This document shows, in pieces, positions 1 through 8,339 of a stretch of 64,000 nucleotides of DNA. Under the pieces are notes generated by a model. It was given only the letters and a program-made list of their open reading frames with translations, was not told the origin of the DNA and did no database searches. Source of the DNA: Vreelandella sp031769195. GTDB taxonomy: Bacteria > Pseudomonadota > Gammaproteobacteria > Pseudomonadales > Halomonadaceae. Within the stretch, counting starts at the first letter, position 1; the number at the start of each line of letters is the position of its first letter. Both the position numbers and the translations under genes were made by a program. The stretch is taken from NCBI RefSeq assembly GCF_031769195.1, contig NZ_JAVHNP010000004.1, forward strand, positions 496,001-560,000, in the 5' to 3' direction.

Positions 1-1178
1 GGGTTAATCGGCTCACCCACCGACCCTAGCAGGCGCAGCGAATCCCGCTTGCTGGAATCCATCACGCCGTCACCGTGCGCCATTAAGGCGCGTACGGCGG
101 TGGGAGCCGTGTAGAGGATGTTAACCTGATGCTTATCGACGATTTCACCCATGCGGCCGTGGGTCGGGTAGCTCGGCACGCCCTCAAACATCAGCGTAGT
201 AGCACCGTTCGCCAGCGGGCCGTAGACGATATAGCTGTGACCGGTGACCCAGCCAACGTCTGCCGTGCACCAGTAGATTTCGCCCTCTTGGTAGTCGAAA
301 ACGTACTGATGGGTCATGGCAGCGTAGGTTAAGTAGCCGCCGGTGGTGTGTTTTAAGCCTTTCGGTGCACCGGTGGAGCCTGATGTGTAGAGAATGAACA
401 GCGGGTCTTCCGCGTTCATGGCCTCGGCGGGGCACTCGGTGGACTGCTTATCGACCAGTTCGTCGAACCACAGGTCGCGGCCTTCTTTCCAGTCGATCTC
501 ACCGCCGGTACGCTTCACCACCAGCACGTTTTGGCACACATCGGTGCCATTACGGGTCAGCGCTGAGTCGACGTTCTCTTTCAAGGGCACGTGCTTGCCA
601 CCACGAACGGACTCATCAGCGGTAATCACCAGCTTAGAATCCGCGCCAATCACCCGCTGGGCTACGGCGTCTGGGGAGAAACCACCAAAGACGACCGAGT
701 GCACCGCGCCAATCCGCGCACAGGCCAGCATGGCCATGGCGGCTTCGGGAATCATCGGCATATACAGTGTGACCGTATCGCCTTTTTGAATACCCAGTGA
801 TTTCAGGCCATTGGCCAGCTGATTCGTGCGCTCGTACAGCTCACGATAGGTGATGTGCTTAGAATCGTTGGGATTATCGCCTTCCCAGATAATCGCCGTT
901 TGGTCGCCACGCTTTTCCAGGTGACGATCCAGGCAGTTGGCCGCTACGTTCAGTTCGCCATCTTCAAACCAGCGGATATCGACGTTATCGCGGGCAAACG
1001 AGGTGTTTTTGATTTTGCTGGGGGTTTTGATCCAGTCGAGGCGCTTGGCCTGCTCGCCCCAGAAACCTTCCGGGTCGTCCATGGACTGCTGATACATTGC
1101 CGCATATTTATCTTTATCGGCCCATGCCTTGGCAGCGATGCTATCGCGCACTGGATAGACGTTATTATGCTCGCTCAT
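1..1178 (-). CDS. acs: acetyl-CoA synthetase (AMP-forming), N-terminal part, truncated by the window edge
   Basis: This enzyme activates acetate with ATP and CoA to acetyl-CoA in the cytoplasm. About 392 codons are present, from an ATG at 1178; the C-terminal CoA-binding lid lies beyond base 1. The translation begins MSEHNNVYPVRDSIAAKAW and contains the adenylation-family P-loop LYTSGSTGAPKG, followed by the VGWVTGHSYIVYGPL stretch typical of acetyl-CoA synthetases. These motifs identify Acs rather than a generic acyl-CoA ligase. It reads away from the SprT-like gene with a 169-base gap that presumably holds its promoter; no clear operator was recognised there. Confidence 0.95.
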   Translation of the reverse strand, partial: MSEHNNVYPVRDSIAAKAWADKDKYAAMYQQSMDDPEGFWGEQAKRLDWIKTPSKIKNTSFARDNVDIRWFEDGELNVAANCLDRHLEKRGDQTAIIWEGDNPNDSKHITYRELYERTNQLANGLKSLGIQKGDTVTLYMPMIPEAAMAMLACARIGAVHSVVFGGFSPDAVAQRVIGADSKLVITADESVRGGKHVPLKENVDSALTRNGTDVCQNVLVVKRTGGEIDWKEGRDLWFDELVDKQSTECPAEAMNAEDPLFILYTSGSTGAPKGLKHTTGGYLTYAAMTHQYVFDYQEGEIYWCTADVGWVTGHSYIVYGPLANGATTLMFEGVPSYPTHGRMGEIVDKHQVNILYTAPTAVRALMAHGDGVMDSSKRDSLRLLGSVGEPIN

Positions 1179-1347
1179 GAAATTGCCTCTGTCCGTGAAG
1201 TTGCACTCTCTAGTAAATGGTGCCGGTCTTATTATTGGTTACACCGACGCGCGTAATATTTACCTAGCATAAACCTGTCCAGAGCGGCTTCCCTTTAGAC
1301 ATTGGTATTAACATTTTTAATTTTAAAAACAATGACTTAATACGCCA

Positions 1348-1896
1348 TCATGGGTTTTCAAATGCACTGTAGACCAAGGTCTGATCACAATGACGGCAGC
1401 GATAGCGACGCCCCTTTACCACTAAGGCATGACGTCTGGACGTAAAACAGTGGGTCTGGCAGCCACACTCATAGCGATAAGGGCGCGGCTGGGAGCGCTG
1501 TATATCAAACCGGTGGGTCACCTTAGCTGCCAAGCCAAACAGGTCTCGCATCACGGCTTGCCACTCGCGCCCATGAGGCTTTAAGCGTGTGCCGTTGGCG
1601 AGGTGAAATACCAGCCAATGGGCCATCTCGTGGGGAATCACTTCATCAAAGTAGGCGTCACGATTATCGCCGAGCAACACGGGATTGAAACGCAGTCCAC
1701 CTCGCCCCAAATGCGCCTGCCCGGCCGAGGCACCCGTTAAATCGAACCACACCTTGGGGGTGGGAAGCGCCGGGTACACTTCTCGGCAGCGCGCTAACGC
1801 CTGCGCCACCCGTTGCTGGGCGGCTTGTATGAGCGCTTCTTGCGAGAGCGCCATTAGCTCATCGCGGGGCCACGGGGGCAGTGGTGATATCTTCAT
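1348..1896 (-). CDS. SprT-like zinc metalloprotease family protein
   Basis: The 182-residue product has the zinc-protease motif HEMAH within DEVIPHEMAHWLVF and a cysteine-rich C-terminus (CGCQTHC and CRHC) typical of the SprT family with its zinc ribbon. Bacterial SprT proteins are poorly understood; the eukaryotic relative Spartan cleaves DNA-protein crosslinks, so a DNA-repair role is only inference. I chose the ATG at 1896 (MKISPLPPWPRDEL) because the longer reading to 1998 crosses into the promoter and start region of the divergent UPF0149 gene. Another ATG at 1914 is possible and no strong ribosome site decides between them. Confidence 0.8.
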   Translation of the reverse strand: MKISPLPPWPRDELMALSQEALIQAAQQRVAQALARCREVYPALPTPKVWFDLTGASAGQAHLGRGGLRFNPVLLGDNRDAYFDEVIPHEMAHWLVFHLANGTRLKPHGREWQAVMRDLFGLAAKVTHRFDIQRSQPRPYRYECGCQTHCFTSRRHALVVKGRRYRCRHCDQTLVYSAFENP

Positions 1897-1984
1897 TAGT
1901 GATAAACTAACCATTAATGACGTTGCTCGATTGTTTTGGATCGACAGCGGTTTCCAAAAGATGACGTTGACCACGAGGCTCCCT

Positions 1985-2665
1985 ATGGCAGAGCGCAATA
2001 ACGTGCCCGCAGCAAACTCGCCCGACAGTGTCCCGCCTCAGCCGCTGCTGGACGATGAACAGCTGGACAGGCTGGATGACTTTCTCGACTCCGATCAAGT
2101 GGGCGAAGACGCTCTTGACCTGATTTCAGCCCATGGTTTTTTGGTGGCGCTGGCCGTTGCCCCCAGTGAGCAGGCACCGGCACAGTGGTTAGAGGAGCTG
2201 TTTCAGGGTACGCCCAAGTACCGAGACGACGCTGAACGGGCCGAGGTTGAGCAACTGCTAACACAGCTGCGTGATAACGCCATGGCAGTGCTTGAGCAAG
2301 GCGGCCTGCCAGAACTCCCCTTCGAGCTAACCCTCGATGGTATTCCTGCCGAAGAGACACCGATTGGCGACTGGTGCGCTGGTTTTATGGAGGCAGTGTT
2401 CAGCGACGAGAGCGCTTGGTTCCAGGAAGATGAAGAAGCCGCCGCCACCCTACTGCTGCCGTTTATGCTGCTATCCGGTCTATTTGATGACGAACCCGAT
2501 ATGGCTGAGATGGCGAAGGACCAGGCCAATCAAGAGTCTTTAGTCACTCAGCTGCCGGAACTGGTCCTCGACCTTTACCTGCACTACCGCGTGCCGCCTG
2601 AAACCCCCAAGCCCAAACCACGCAAAAAAACGCCTGCTAAAGCCAAGGGTAAAAAACGTAAGTAG
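1985..2665 (+). CDS. UPF0149 (YgfB/YecA) family protein
   Basis: The 226-residue acidic protein carries the YgfB/YecA-type helical domain: a DRLDDFLDSDQ start, an ISAHGFLVALAVAP segment, and a W-C-GFMEAVF segment. The C-terminus is a basic tail rich in KPKPRKKTPAK rather than the cysteine-rich SEC-C zinc motif of E. coli YecA, so it may contact nucleic acid or another acidic partner; this is inference. The ATG at 1985 is chosen because GAGG lies about seven bases upstream; the open frame extends much further left but overlaps the SprT-like gene on the other strand. It converges on the phospholipase-D gene with only eight bases between them. Confidence 0.8.
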   Translation: MAERNNVPAANSPDSVPPQPLLDDEQLDRLDDFLDSDQVGEDALDLISAHGFLVALAVAPSEQAPAQWLEELFQGTPKYRDDAERAEVEQLLTQLRDNAMAVLEQGGLPELPFELTLDGIPAEETPIGDWCAGFMEAVFSDESAWFQEDEEAAATLLLPFMLLSGLFDDEPDMAEMAKDQANQESLVTQLPELVLDLYLHYRVPPETPKPKPRKKTPAKAKGKKRK

Positions 2666-2673
2666 TTACGCCA

Positions 2674-3795
2674 CTATTTAAGCCGCGTTACCCACCCATC
2701 AATTACGCCATACACCCACTCCTTGGCCCGCTGCCCCCAGGGCCGCGCGGCCCAGGCAGCGGCGTCTACTTCTTGGCTGGCAGCAAAGTTGCGCTCAAAG
2801 AGTTCCCGGACTTCTTCCGCAAACGCAGGATCGGCAATCTCCTGATTAGCCTCAAGGTTCCAGTGCAAATTCCAGTGATCAAAGTTGCACGACCCAAGGC
2901 TGACCCACTCGTCGGCCAGCACAAACTTGGCATGGATAAACGTAGGCTGAAACTCAAAAATGCGCACCCCGGCTTTCATCAACCCCTGGTAAAAACGCTG
3001 GCCCGCATAGCGCACACCGGGATGGTCATGCTTTGCTCCCGGCAGCAGTAGGCGAACATCAACGCCTCGCCGAGCGGCACGGATCAGGCGTCGGCGCAGC
3101 GAAAACGTGGGGACGAAATAGGGCGTGCAGAGCCACAGCCGCTGATGGGCACTGTTGACCTGCTCATAAAGCGAATGGCGAATGGCTTGATAACGATAGC
3201 CCCTGGCCGACATTACCCTTCCTTTAACACCCTCTGCGTGAGCGACGGGGCTGCGCTGCGGCGGTAGGGGCAGGGGCGCTTTACTACCCGAGACTTGCCG
3301 AGTAAGCCGAGAACGCCACAGGCGGCGAAACAGCGCTTCCCAGTCGGCCACTGCAGGCCCTTCAATACGCAATGCAATCTCATACCAAGCTGCTAAAAAC
3401 TCATCGACAGCGCCAAAGCCGCCGGTAAACGCGACCTCCCCATCGACGACCACGATCTTGCGGTGATCGCGGCTAAGGTTACGGACCAGAGAGTGGAAGC
3501 CAATCGGGTTAAAAAACTGCAGCGCCACTCCTGCTGCCTGCAAGCGTTCACGGTCGTCTCGCGCCAACCCCATGGCACCGTAGCCGTCTAAGAGCAAGCA
3601 GACCTGCACACCCCGCTGGGCGGCCGCCTCCAGCGCCTCAATGACTTGATTCGCCAGCTCCCCAGACTCCATTAGATAGAGCTCTACCAGCACGTAGTGC
3701 TGCGCCTGACTCACCGCCTCAAACATCGGGGGTAAAAAGCGCGATGCTTCGGGGAGTAGAACGACGCGGTTTCCTTCTCGCCACTGGTGTTGCAT
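2674..3795 (-). CDS. phospholipase D-type cardiolipin synthase (ClsB-like)
   Basis: The 373-residue protein has two HxKxxxxD motifs, HRKIVVVDG and HAKFVLADE, each followed by the usual glycine/asparagine segment (FTGGFGAVDEF and LGSCNFD). This is the two-domain phospholipase-D architecture used to join phosphatidyl groups into cardiolipin. It lacks the N-terminal membrane helices of ClsA, so it resembles ClsB, which is about 413 residues. The ATG at 3795 follows AAGGAG with good spacing; the open frame continues another 15 codons upstream but without a ribosome site. It follows rsmJ by 41 bases and is probably cotranscribed with rsmJ and tsaB. Confidence 0.82.
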   Translation of the reverse strand: MQHQWREGNRVVLLPEASRFLPPMFEAVSQAQHYVLVELYLMESGELANQVIEALEAAAQRGVQVCLLLDGYGAMGLARDDRERLQAAGVALQFFNPIGFHSLVRNLSRDHRKIVVVDGEVAFTGGFGAVDEFLAAWYEIALRIEGPAVADWEALFRRLWRSRLTRQVSGSKAPLPLPPQRSPVAHAEGVKGRVMSARGYRYQAIRHSLYEQVNSAHQRLWLCTPYFVPTFSLRRRLIRAARRGVDVRLLLPGAKHDHPGVRYAGQRFYQGLMKAGVRIFEFQPTFIHAKFVLADEWVSLGSCNFDHWNLHWNLEANQEIADPAFAEEVRELFERNFAASQEVDAAAWAARPWGQRAKEWVYGVIDGWVTRLK

Positions 3796-3836
3796 AGAGA
3801 CTCCTTCTCTGGGGCTAAGCCTGACGGCAACCGTGC

Positions 3837-4547
3837 TCAACGGGTTAATGAGCGGTGAACGTACAGATCGTAGCGGCTCGTTTTACCTTCCAGTGTATGT
3901 TGCGGGGCTGGACCTGCAATCGGCGGTGCTTTGCGCGGACGCTTGACCACCACTCGATGCGTCGCTACGTCCAGCGCGGCTGCCAGCAGCCGTGGGGCAT
4001 CGTCGTCATCTCCCGCCAATTCACGAAATACGCGCATCTCTTTTTTGACGAGCGCCGATTTCTCGCGGTGGGGAAACATCGGGTCCAAATGAATCACTTG
4101 CGGGGCGACACCGGCATCCGCCACTAGCGATGCCAACTGTTCGGCGGCATCGCCATGGCGCAGCAACATACGCCCGGCAATCAGTGCAGTCTCATCGGCC
4201 ATGGCGGCACGGTTTAGGCCATCTTGCAGCAACGCAGCAATCGCCGCGACGCGCTCAATCATTAACACCTGCGCGCCAAGACTTGCCAAGACAAACGCAT
4301 CGCGGCCAAGGCCTGCCGTGGCATCCACGATACTCGGCGTCATGCCTTTGGATAACCCACAGGCTTTCGCCACTAGTTGCCCTCTGCCGCCGCCGAATTG
4401 GCGTCGGTGAGCCGCCTTGCCCGAGACAAAATCAACGCTGAGAGGTTTGCCATACTGCCCCTCATCGCCCGCTAATGCGAGCTGACCGTCCACATAGCCC
4501 AGCGTTAACCCCGGCGGCAGCGCCACCTGTGGTAACGGCTGGCTCAT
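3837..4547 (-). CDS. rsmJ: 16S rRNA (guanine1516-N2)-methyltransferase
   Basis: RsmJ (formerly YhiQ) methylates G1516 of 16S rRNA using S-adenosylmethionine. The 236-residue protein carries the family marks: a YGKPLSVDFVSGKAAHRR segment, an AdoMet-binding VDATAGLGRDAFVLASLG loop, and the catalytic-region motif HLDPMFPHREKSALVKKEMR. Length and order match the E. coli protein (about 250 residues). Its ATG overlaps the tsaB stop codon (ATGA), so translation is likely coupled to tsaB. Assignment is confident from the DPMFPHR motif. Confidence 0.93.
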   Translation of the reverse strand: MSQPLPQVALPPGLTLGYVDGQLALAGDEGQYGKPLSVDFVSGKAAHRRQFGGGRGQLVAKACGLSKGMTPSIVDATAGLGRDAFVLASLGAQVLMIERVAAIAALLQDGLNRAAMADETALIAGRMLLRHGDAAEQLASLVADAGVAPQVIHLDPMFPHREKSALVKKEMRVFRELAGDDDDAPRLLAAALDVATHRVVVKRPRKAPPIAGPAPQHTLEGKTSRYDLYVHRSLTR

Positions 4548-5245
4548 GCCGGTTTTTTCCAGGCGACGTTATTACGTAAGTACACGGGCTGCGCCTCGTG
4601 AGCCGCTTGGCCTAAGCCAGCTTCTAAGTCACGCAGGGCTAACCATGCCATCTCTTCTGCCCGCGGCTCCAGGTCGGTCAAATGCTGCGTCATGCTGGCT
4701 TGAACGCCCACCGCAAACTCATCCCATAGGGCAAAGCCCGAGCCGACTCCGACCCAATCAGTTTCATCGGCGGGAAGCCGAAACGCGCCGGGAGCAATCA
4801 CGGCTTCATCGCTTTGCGAGCTGACGGTGTCGTTTAAGCAGTGCCAGGTGGCCGCGTACACTTCACCCATGCGAGCATCCAGGGCGGTGACGACATGGCG
4901 AAAGTGATAGCGGCGGTGTGCCTGCAGCGCAAGCGCTTCAAGCGTAGAGATGCCCACAAGCGGGCAGTCTAATCCAAATGCCAGCCCCTGGGCGGTACCG
5001 GCGGCGATACGCAGGCCGGTAAACGACCCCGGCCCACGGCCAAAGGCAACCGCGGCCAACTGGCGCGGCGTAATACCCGCATCCGCCAACAGCTCATCGA
5101 CCATCGGCATTAGCCGTTTGGTGTGCGCGCGCGGGGTCATTTCAAACCGTGCAAGGCACTCACGCTGGCTACCCATCTGGTGTAGCAGTGCCGCAGAGCA
5201 GGCGCTGGAGGAGGCATCCAGTGCCAGAAGGTATAACGACGACAT
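4544..5245 (-). CDS. tsaB: tRNA threonylcarbamoyladenosine biosynthesis protein TsaB
   Basis: TsaB is the ASKHA-fold partner that, with TsaD and TsaE, transfers threonylcarbamoyl from TC-AMP to A37 of ANN-decoding tRNAs. The 233-residue product begins LYLLALDASSSACSAAL and has the AFGRGPGSFTGLRIAAGTAQGLA segment signature of TsaB (quoted loosely; key residues G-PGSFTGLR). It lacks the metal-binding histidines of TsaD, as expected. It is the first gene of a tsaB-rsmJ unit with a four-base overlap and lies 117 bases downstream of adk. Confidence 0.95.
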   Translation of the reverse strand: MSSLYLLALDASSSACSAALLHQMGSQRECLARFEMTPRAHTKRLMPMVDELLADAGITPRQLAAVAFGRGPGSFTGLRIAAGTAQGLAFGLDCPLVGISTLEALALQAHRRYHFRHVVTALDARMGEVYAATWHCLNDTVSSQSDEAVIAPGAFRLPADETDWVGVGSGFALWDEFAVGVQASMTQHLTDLEPRAEEMAWLALRDLEAGLGQAAHEAQPVYLRNNVAWKKPA

Positions 5246-5304
5246 AGCGGTTTTGCACTCCGTAAAAATAGATGCCTAGTATACCGCCACATGCCGGTAA
5301 CGAC

Positions 5305-5333
5305 GATGGCCTGCAGGGTCACTGCAGGCCATC
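5305..5333 (-). terminator. hairpin downstream of adk
   Basis: An 11-base perfect inverted repeat (GATGGCCTGCA / TGCAGGCCATC, seven-base loop) lies between the end of adk and the start of tsaB. There is no T-run after the stem on the minus strand, so it is a weak terminator candidate or an mRNA-stability hairpin. Confidence 0.4.
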
Positions 5334-5362
5334 ATTGAGAAGCGCGTTGGGTAGGGAAACGC

Positions 5363-6016
5363 TTAGTTCAGCGCTTCTTTCACCTGACGGGTAATGTCCG
5401 TCACGCTGCCCACGCCTTCAACGCGATGATACTGAGGCGCGGCGGCAGGATCTTCTTTAGCCCACTGCTGGTAGTAATCCACCAGCGGTGCGGTTTGGTC
5501 GTGGTACACCGACAGGCGGTTGCGTACCGTGGACTCTTGATCGTCTTCACGCTGAATCAGCGCTTCGCCGGTCACATCATCTTTGCCCGGCTCTTTGGGC
5601 GGATTGTGCTCAACGTGGTACACACGACCAGAGGACGGGTGTACACGGCGGCCTGCCAGGCGGCTCACAATCTCTTCATCCGGCACGGCGATTTCCAGGA
5701 CGTGGTCCAGCTTTACGCCACCCTCTTTCATGGCATCGGCTTGGGGAATCGTGCGTGGGAAGCCGTCGAACAGAAAACCGTTGGCGCAGTCTGGCTGGCT
5801 AATGCGCTCTTTGACCAGATCAATAATGATGTCGTCTGACACCAAACCACCGCTGTTCATGATCTCTTTAACTTTAAGACCCAGTTCGGTGCCATCTTTA
5901 ATAGCGGTGCGCAGCATATCTCCGGTGGAAATCTGGGGAATCTTAAACTGCTCGCAAATAAACTGAGCTTGAGTCCCTTTCCCCGCGCCGGGGGCGCCCA
6001 ACAGAATTAAACGCAT
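5363..6016 (-). CDS. adk: adenylate kinase
   Basis: Adk interconverts ATP and AMP with two ADP. The 217-residue protein has the P-loop GAPGAGKGTQ near the N-terminus, the AMP-binding QISTGDMLR, the DGFPRT motif and the LID region with GRRVHPSSGRVYH; the LID has no zinc-binding cysteines, as in other Gram-negative enzymes. The ATG at 6016 follows TTAAGGAGCAGTGCT, an excellent ribosome site. The 264-base gap before aceF presumably holds its promoter. Confidence 0.97.
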   Translation of the reverse strand: MRLILLGAPGAGKGTQAQFICEQFKIPQISTGDMLRTAIKDGTELGLKVKEIMNSGGLVSDDIIIDLVKERISQPDCANGFLFDGFPRTIPQADAMKEGGVKLDHVLEIAVPDEEIVSRLAGRRVHPSSGRVYHVEHNPPKEPGKDDVTGEALIQREDDQESTVRNRLSVYHDQTAPLVDYYQQWAKEDPAAAPQYHRVEGVGSVTDITRQVKEALN

Positions 6017-6232
6017 AGCACTGCTCCTTAAATATTCGAACTTGATGAGTGGTGATAGATGAAATCAATGAATTGACAATAACCGTGCCGTTCAGGCGAC
6101 ACAACTCCCCAAAAGCCTGAGAGCACAATTATTTATGTTTTTTTTAAGCGAAATCAGCAAAGTGGTGGCCTCTTGTACTTTGGTCACCCCTAGCGTGACG
6201 CTTAGCCTAGCGTGCTTAAACGGGGCGTAAAC

Positions 6233-6262
6233 ACAAGCGGCGCCCGAATGGGCGCCGCTTGT
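6233..6262 (-). terminator. hairpin downstream of aceF
   Basis: A perfect 13-base inverted repeat (ACAAGCGGCGCCC / GGGCGCCGCTTGT, loop of four) starts 18 bases after the aceF stop. The minus-strand tail TTTACGCC is only weakly T-rich, but stem strength and position fit the end of the aceEF operon. Upstream on the plus strand, CTAGCGTG occurs twice (6190-6197 and 6207-6214). Confidence 0.6.
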
Positions 6263-6280
6263 GACTGACGGTATCACTGC

Positions 6281-8281
6281 TTACAGCAGGAGACGACGAA
6301 TGTCAGAGAGCACGTCTGCCAGGAAGGCAGTAAAGCGTGCTGCGTCCGCACCGTTAATCGCCCGGTGATCGTAGGACAACGACAGCGGCATCATCAGGCG
6401 CGGCTGGAAGGCGCTGCCATCCCATACCGGCTTCATTTGCGCTTTCGATACGCCCAAGATCGCCACTTCAGGAGCATTAACAATCGGCGTAAAGGCGGTT
6501 CCACCAATCGAACCCAGGCTCGAAATCGTGAAGCAGCCACCGGTCATCTCATCACGCTTGAGCTTCTTGGTCTGCGCTTTCTTGCCCAGCTCCGCCATTT
6601 CCTTGGCAATCTCAATCAAGGACTTCTGATCGGCGTTGCGTACCACAGGCACCATCAGGCCATCCGGTGTATCCACCGCAATACCAATGTGCACGTAGTT
6701 TTTCCATACCAGCGTATCGCCGTCACCTTTCAGGCTGACGTTGAACTGGGGGAACTTACGCAGTGCAAAGGCACACGCTTTGACCATAAACGGTAACGGC
6801 GTGAGCTTAGCGCCCTGAGCTTCGGCTTCCGCTTTCATCGCTTTACGGAAGTTTTCAAGCTCAGTGATATCGGCTTCGTCAAACTGAGTCACGTGGGGCA
6901 CGTTGAGCCAGCTACGGTGCAGATTGGTCGCGCCCATTTTGAGCAGGCGGCCCATCGGCTTCTCTTCCACTTCACCAAACTGGCTGAAGTCGACTTCTGG
7001 CACCGCAGGAATACCCGCGCCACCACTAGCCGCAGGCGCTGCCGCCGTGGCTTTGCCTTGGTTAGCAATCGCTTGCTTAACGTACGCTTGTACGTCCTCT
7101 TTCAGCACGCGATCTTTCGGACCGCTGGGCTTAACGAGGCCGATATCCACACCCAGCTCGCGGGCCAACATGCGTACCGCAGGACCAGCGTGAACCAGCT
7201 TACCGTCGCGTGGCTTGTGCGAGGCCATTTGTGCTTCGGGGCTCGGGGTGCCTGAAGCTGACTGAGCAGGCTTGGCACTGGAGGGACTAGCACTGCTTTG
7301 CTGCGCCTTTTCAGGAGCTGCTTTTTTCGGCGCCGATTTTTTGGCACCCGCCACTTCCATATAGCCGATCACATCGCCTTCAGAGACGGTGTCGCCCTCT
7401 TTAACGGTGATCTCCAGTACCTTGCCTTTATAGGGGCTAGGCACGTCCATGGAGGCTTTATCAGACTCCAGGGTGATCAGCGGGTCTTCGACGTCCACTT
7501 CATCGCCAGCAGCGACGCCAATTTCAATAATCGGCACGTCAGCAGAGCCAGAAAGATCCGGCACGCGAATTTCTTTACGCTCCGGCTCGCCGCTGCCGCT
7601 CTCTTCTTCGGCCGCTTCTTCTTCAGCGGGCTCGTTGGAAGCAGCAGGCTCGTCGGCTTGTGCAGGCGCATCCTCTTCAGCAGCACCGCCTTCACCGGCG
7701 ATTTCCATTTGACCGATGACGTCGCCTTCGGAAACGGTGTCGCCTTCTTTAACGGTCAGCGCCACGATCTTGCCGCTGTGCGGGCTGGGCACGTCCATGG
7801 AGGCTTTGTCAGACTCCAGGGTGATCAGCGTATCTTCAGCGCTAACTTCATCGCCTGCGCCTACGGCAACTTCGATGATCTCGACGTTGTCAGAGCCACC
7901 CAGGTCCGGGACTTTGATATCCACGGTTTGCTTGCCGCCGCTGGCTTTCTTCGGCGCAGGGGCCGCTTCTGGCTGCTTGGCTGGCGCTTCGGGCTGGCTT
8001 TCTTCAGCGGCGGCTTCCGGCTCGGCATCGCTCTCACCGCCGCCTTCCACTTCCAGCTCAACGATGTCGTCGCCTTCGGAGACTTTATCGCCCTCTTTCA
8101 CCAACACTTTGATCACCTTGCCGCCTTTCGGGGCCGGTACATCCATGCTGGCTTTGTCGGATTCCAGAGTGATCAGGGTGTCTTCCGCTTCAATGACGTC
8201 GCCTTCTGACACCGCAATCTCGATGATTTCGACATCGGTATCCCCACCGATATCGGGAACTTTGATGATTTCGCTACTCAA
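6281..8281 (-). CDS. aceF: pyruvate dehydrogenase complex E2, dihydrolipoamide acetyltransferase with three lipoyl domains
   Basis: E2 takes the acetyl group from E1 on lipoyl-lysine and passes it to CoA; it forms the core of the pyruvate dehydrogenase complex. The 666-residue product has three lipoyl domains with ESDKASM motifs (lipoyl lysines near 43, 159 and 275), joined by Ala/Pro/Glu-rich linkers, then a peripheral-subunit-binding domain (about 363-402, GPAVRMLARELGVD), then the acetyltransferase domain ending SYDHRAINGADAARF, which holds the catalytic His. A TTG start at 8281 is chosen: AAGGAG lies seven bases upstream and the next residues SSEIIKVPDIG begin the first lipoyl domain. It is 58 bases downstream of aceE. 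Confidence 0.95.
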   Translation of the reverse strand: MSSEIIKVPDIGGDTDVEIIEIAVSEGDVIEAEDTLITLESDKASMDVPAPKGGKVIKVLVKEGDKVSEGDDIVELEVEGGGESDAEPEAAAEESQPEAPAKQPEAAPAPKKASGGKQTVDIKVPDLGGSDNVEIIEVAVGAGDEVSAEDTLITLESDKASMDVPSPHSGKIVALTVKEGDTVSEGDVIGQMEIAGEGGAAEEDAPAQADEPAASNEPAEEEAAEEESGSGEPERKEIRVPDLSGSADVPIIEIGVAAGDEVDVEDPLITLESDKASMDVPSPYKGKVLEITVKEGDTVSEGDVIGYMEVAGAKKSAPKKAAPEKAQQSSASPSSAKPAQSASGTPSPEAQMASHKPRDGKLVHAGPAVRMLARELGVDIGLVKPSGPKDRVLKEDVQAYVKQAIANQGKATAAAPAASGGAGIPAVPEVDFSQFGEVEEKPMGRLLKMGATNLHRSWLNVPHVTQFDEADITELENFRKAMKAEAEAQGAKLTPLPFMVKACAFALRKFPQFNVSLKGDGDTLVWKNYVHIGIAVDTPDGLMVPVVRNADQKSLIEIAKEMAELGKKAQTKKLKRDEMTGGCFTISSLGSIGGTAFTPIVNAPEVAILGVSKAQMKPVWDGSAFQPRLMMPLSLSYDHRAINGADAARFTAFLADVLSDIRRLLL
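7441..7830 (-). repeat. near-identical 42-base repeats in the second and third lipoyl-domain segments of aceF
   Basis: The stretch 7441-7482 recurs at 7789-7830 with one mismatch. Both encode the lipoyl-lysine strand (LITLESDKASMDVP). They are 348 bases (116 codons) apart in the same frame, so recombination between them would remove or add exactly one lipoyl domain without breaking the frame. Confidence 0.85.
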
Positions 8282-8309
8282 GGTCGCGCTCCTTCCAAAT
8301 CGGATCGAG

Positions 8310-8331
8310 CCGGCGGGCATCTGCCCGCCGG
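8310..8331 (-). other. hairpin between aceE and aceF
   Basis: A 10-base perfect inverted repeat (CCGGCGGGCA / TGCCCGCCGG) sits in the 58-base aceE-aceF gap, just after the aceE stop. There is no T-run, so it is more likely a processing, stability or partial-attenuation element than a terminator. Confidence 0.6.
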
Positions 8332-8339
8332 GCAGCGGT

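Noticed and set aside
6017..6280. 60-residue frames between aceF and adk
   Set aside because: No ribosome site and the translations look random; the region holds a terminator-like hairpin and the adk promoter.
7298..8209. 303-codon plus-strand frame and the related frame at 7716-8813
   Set aside because: Antisense to the repetitive lipoyl part of aceF; its repeats mirror the lipoyl repeats and no ribosome site or known domain was seen.
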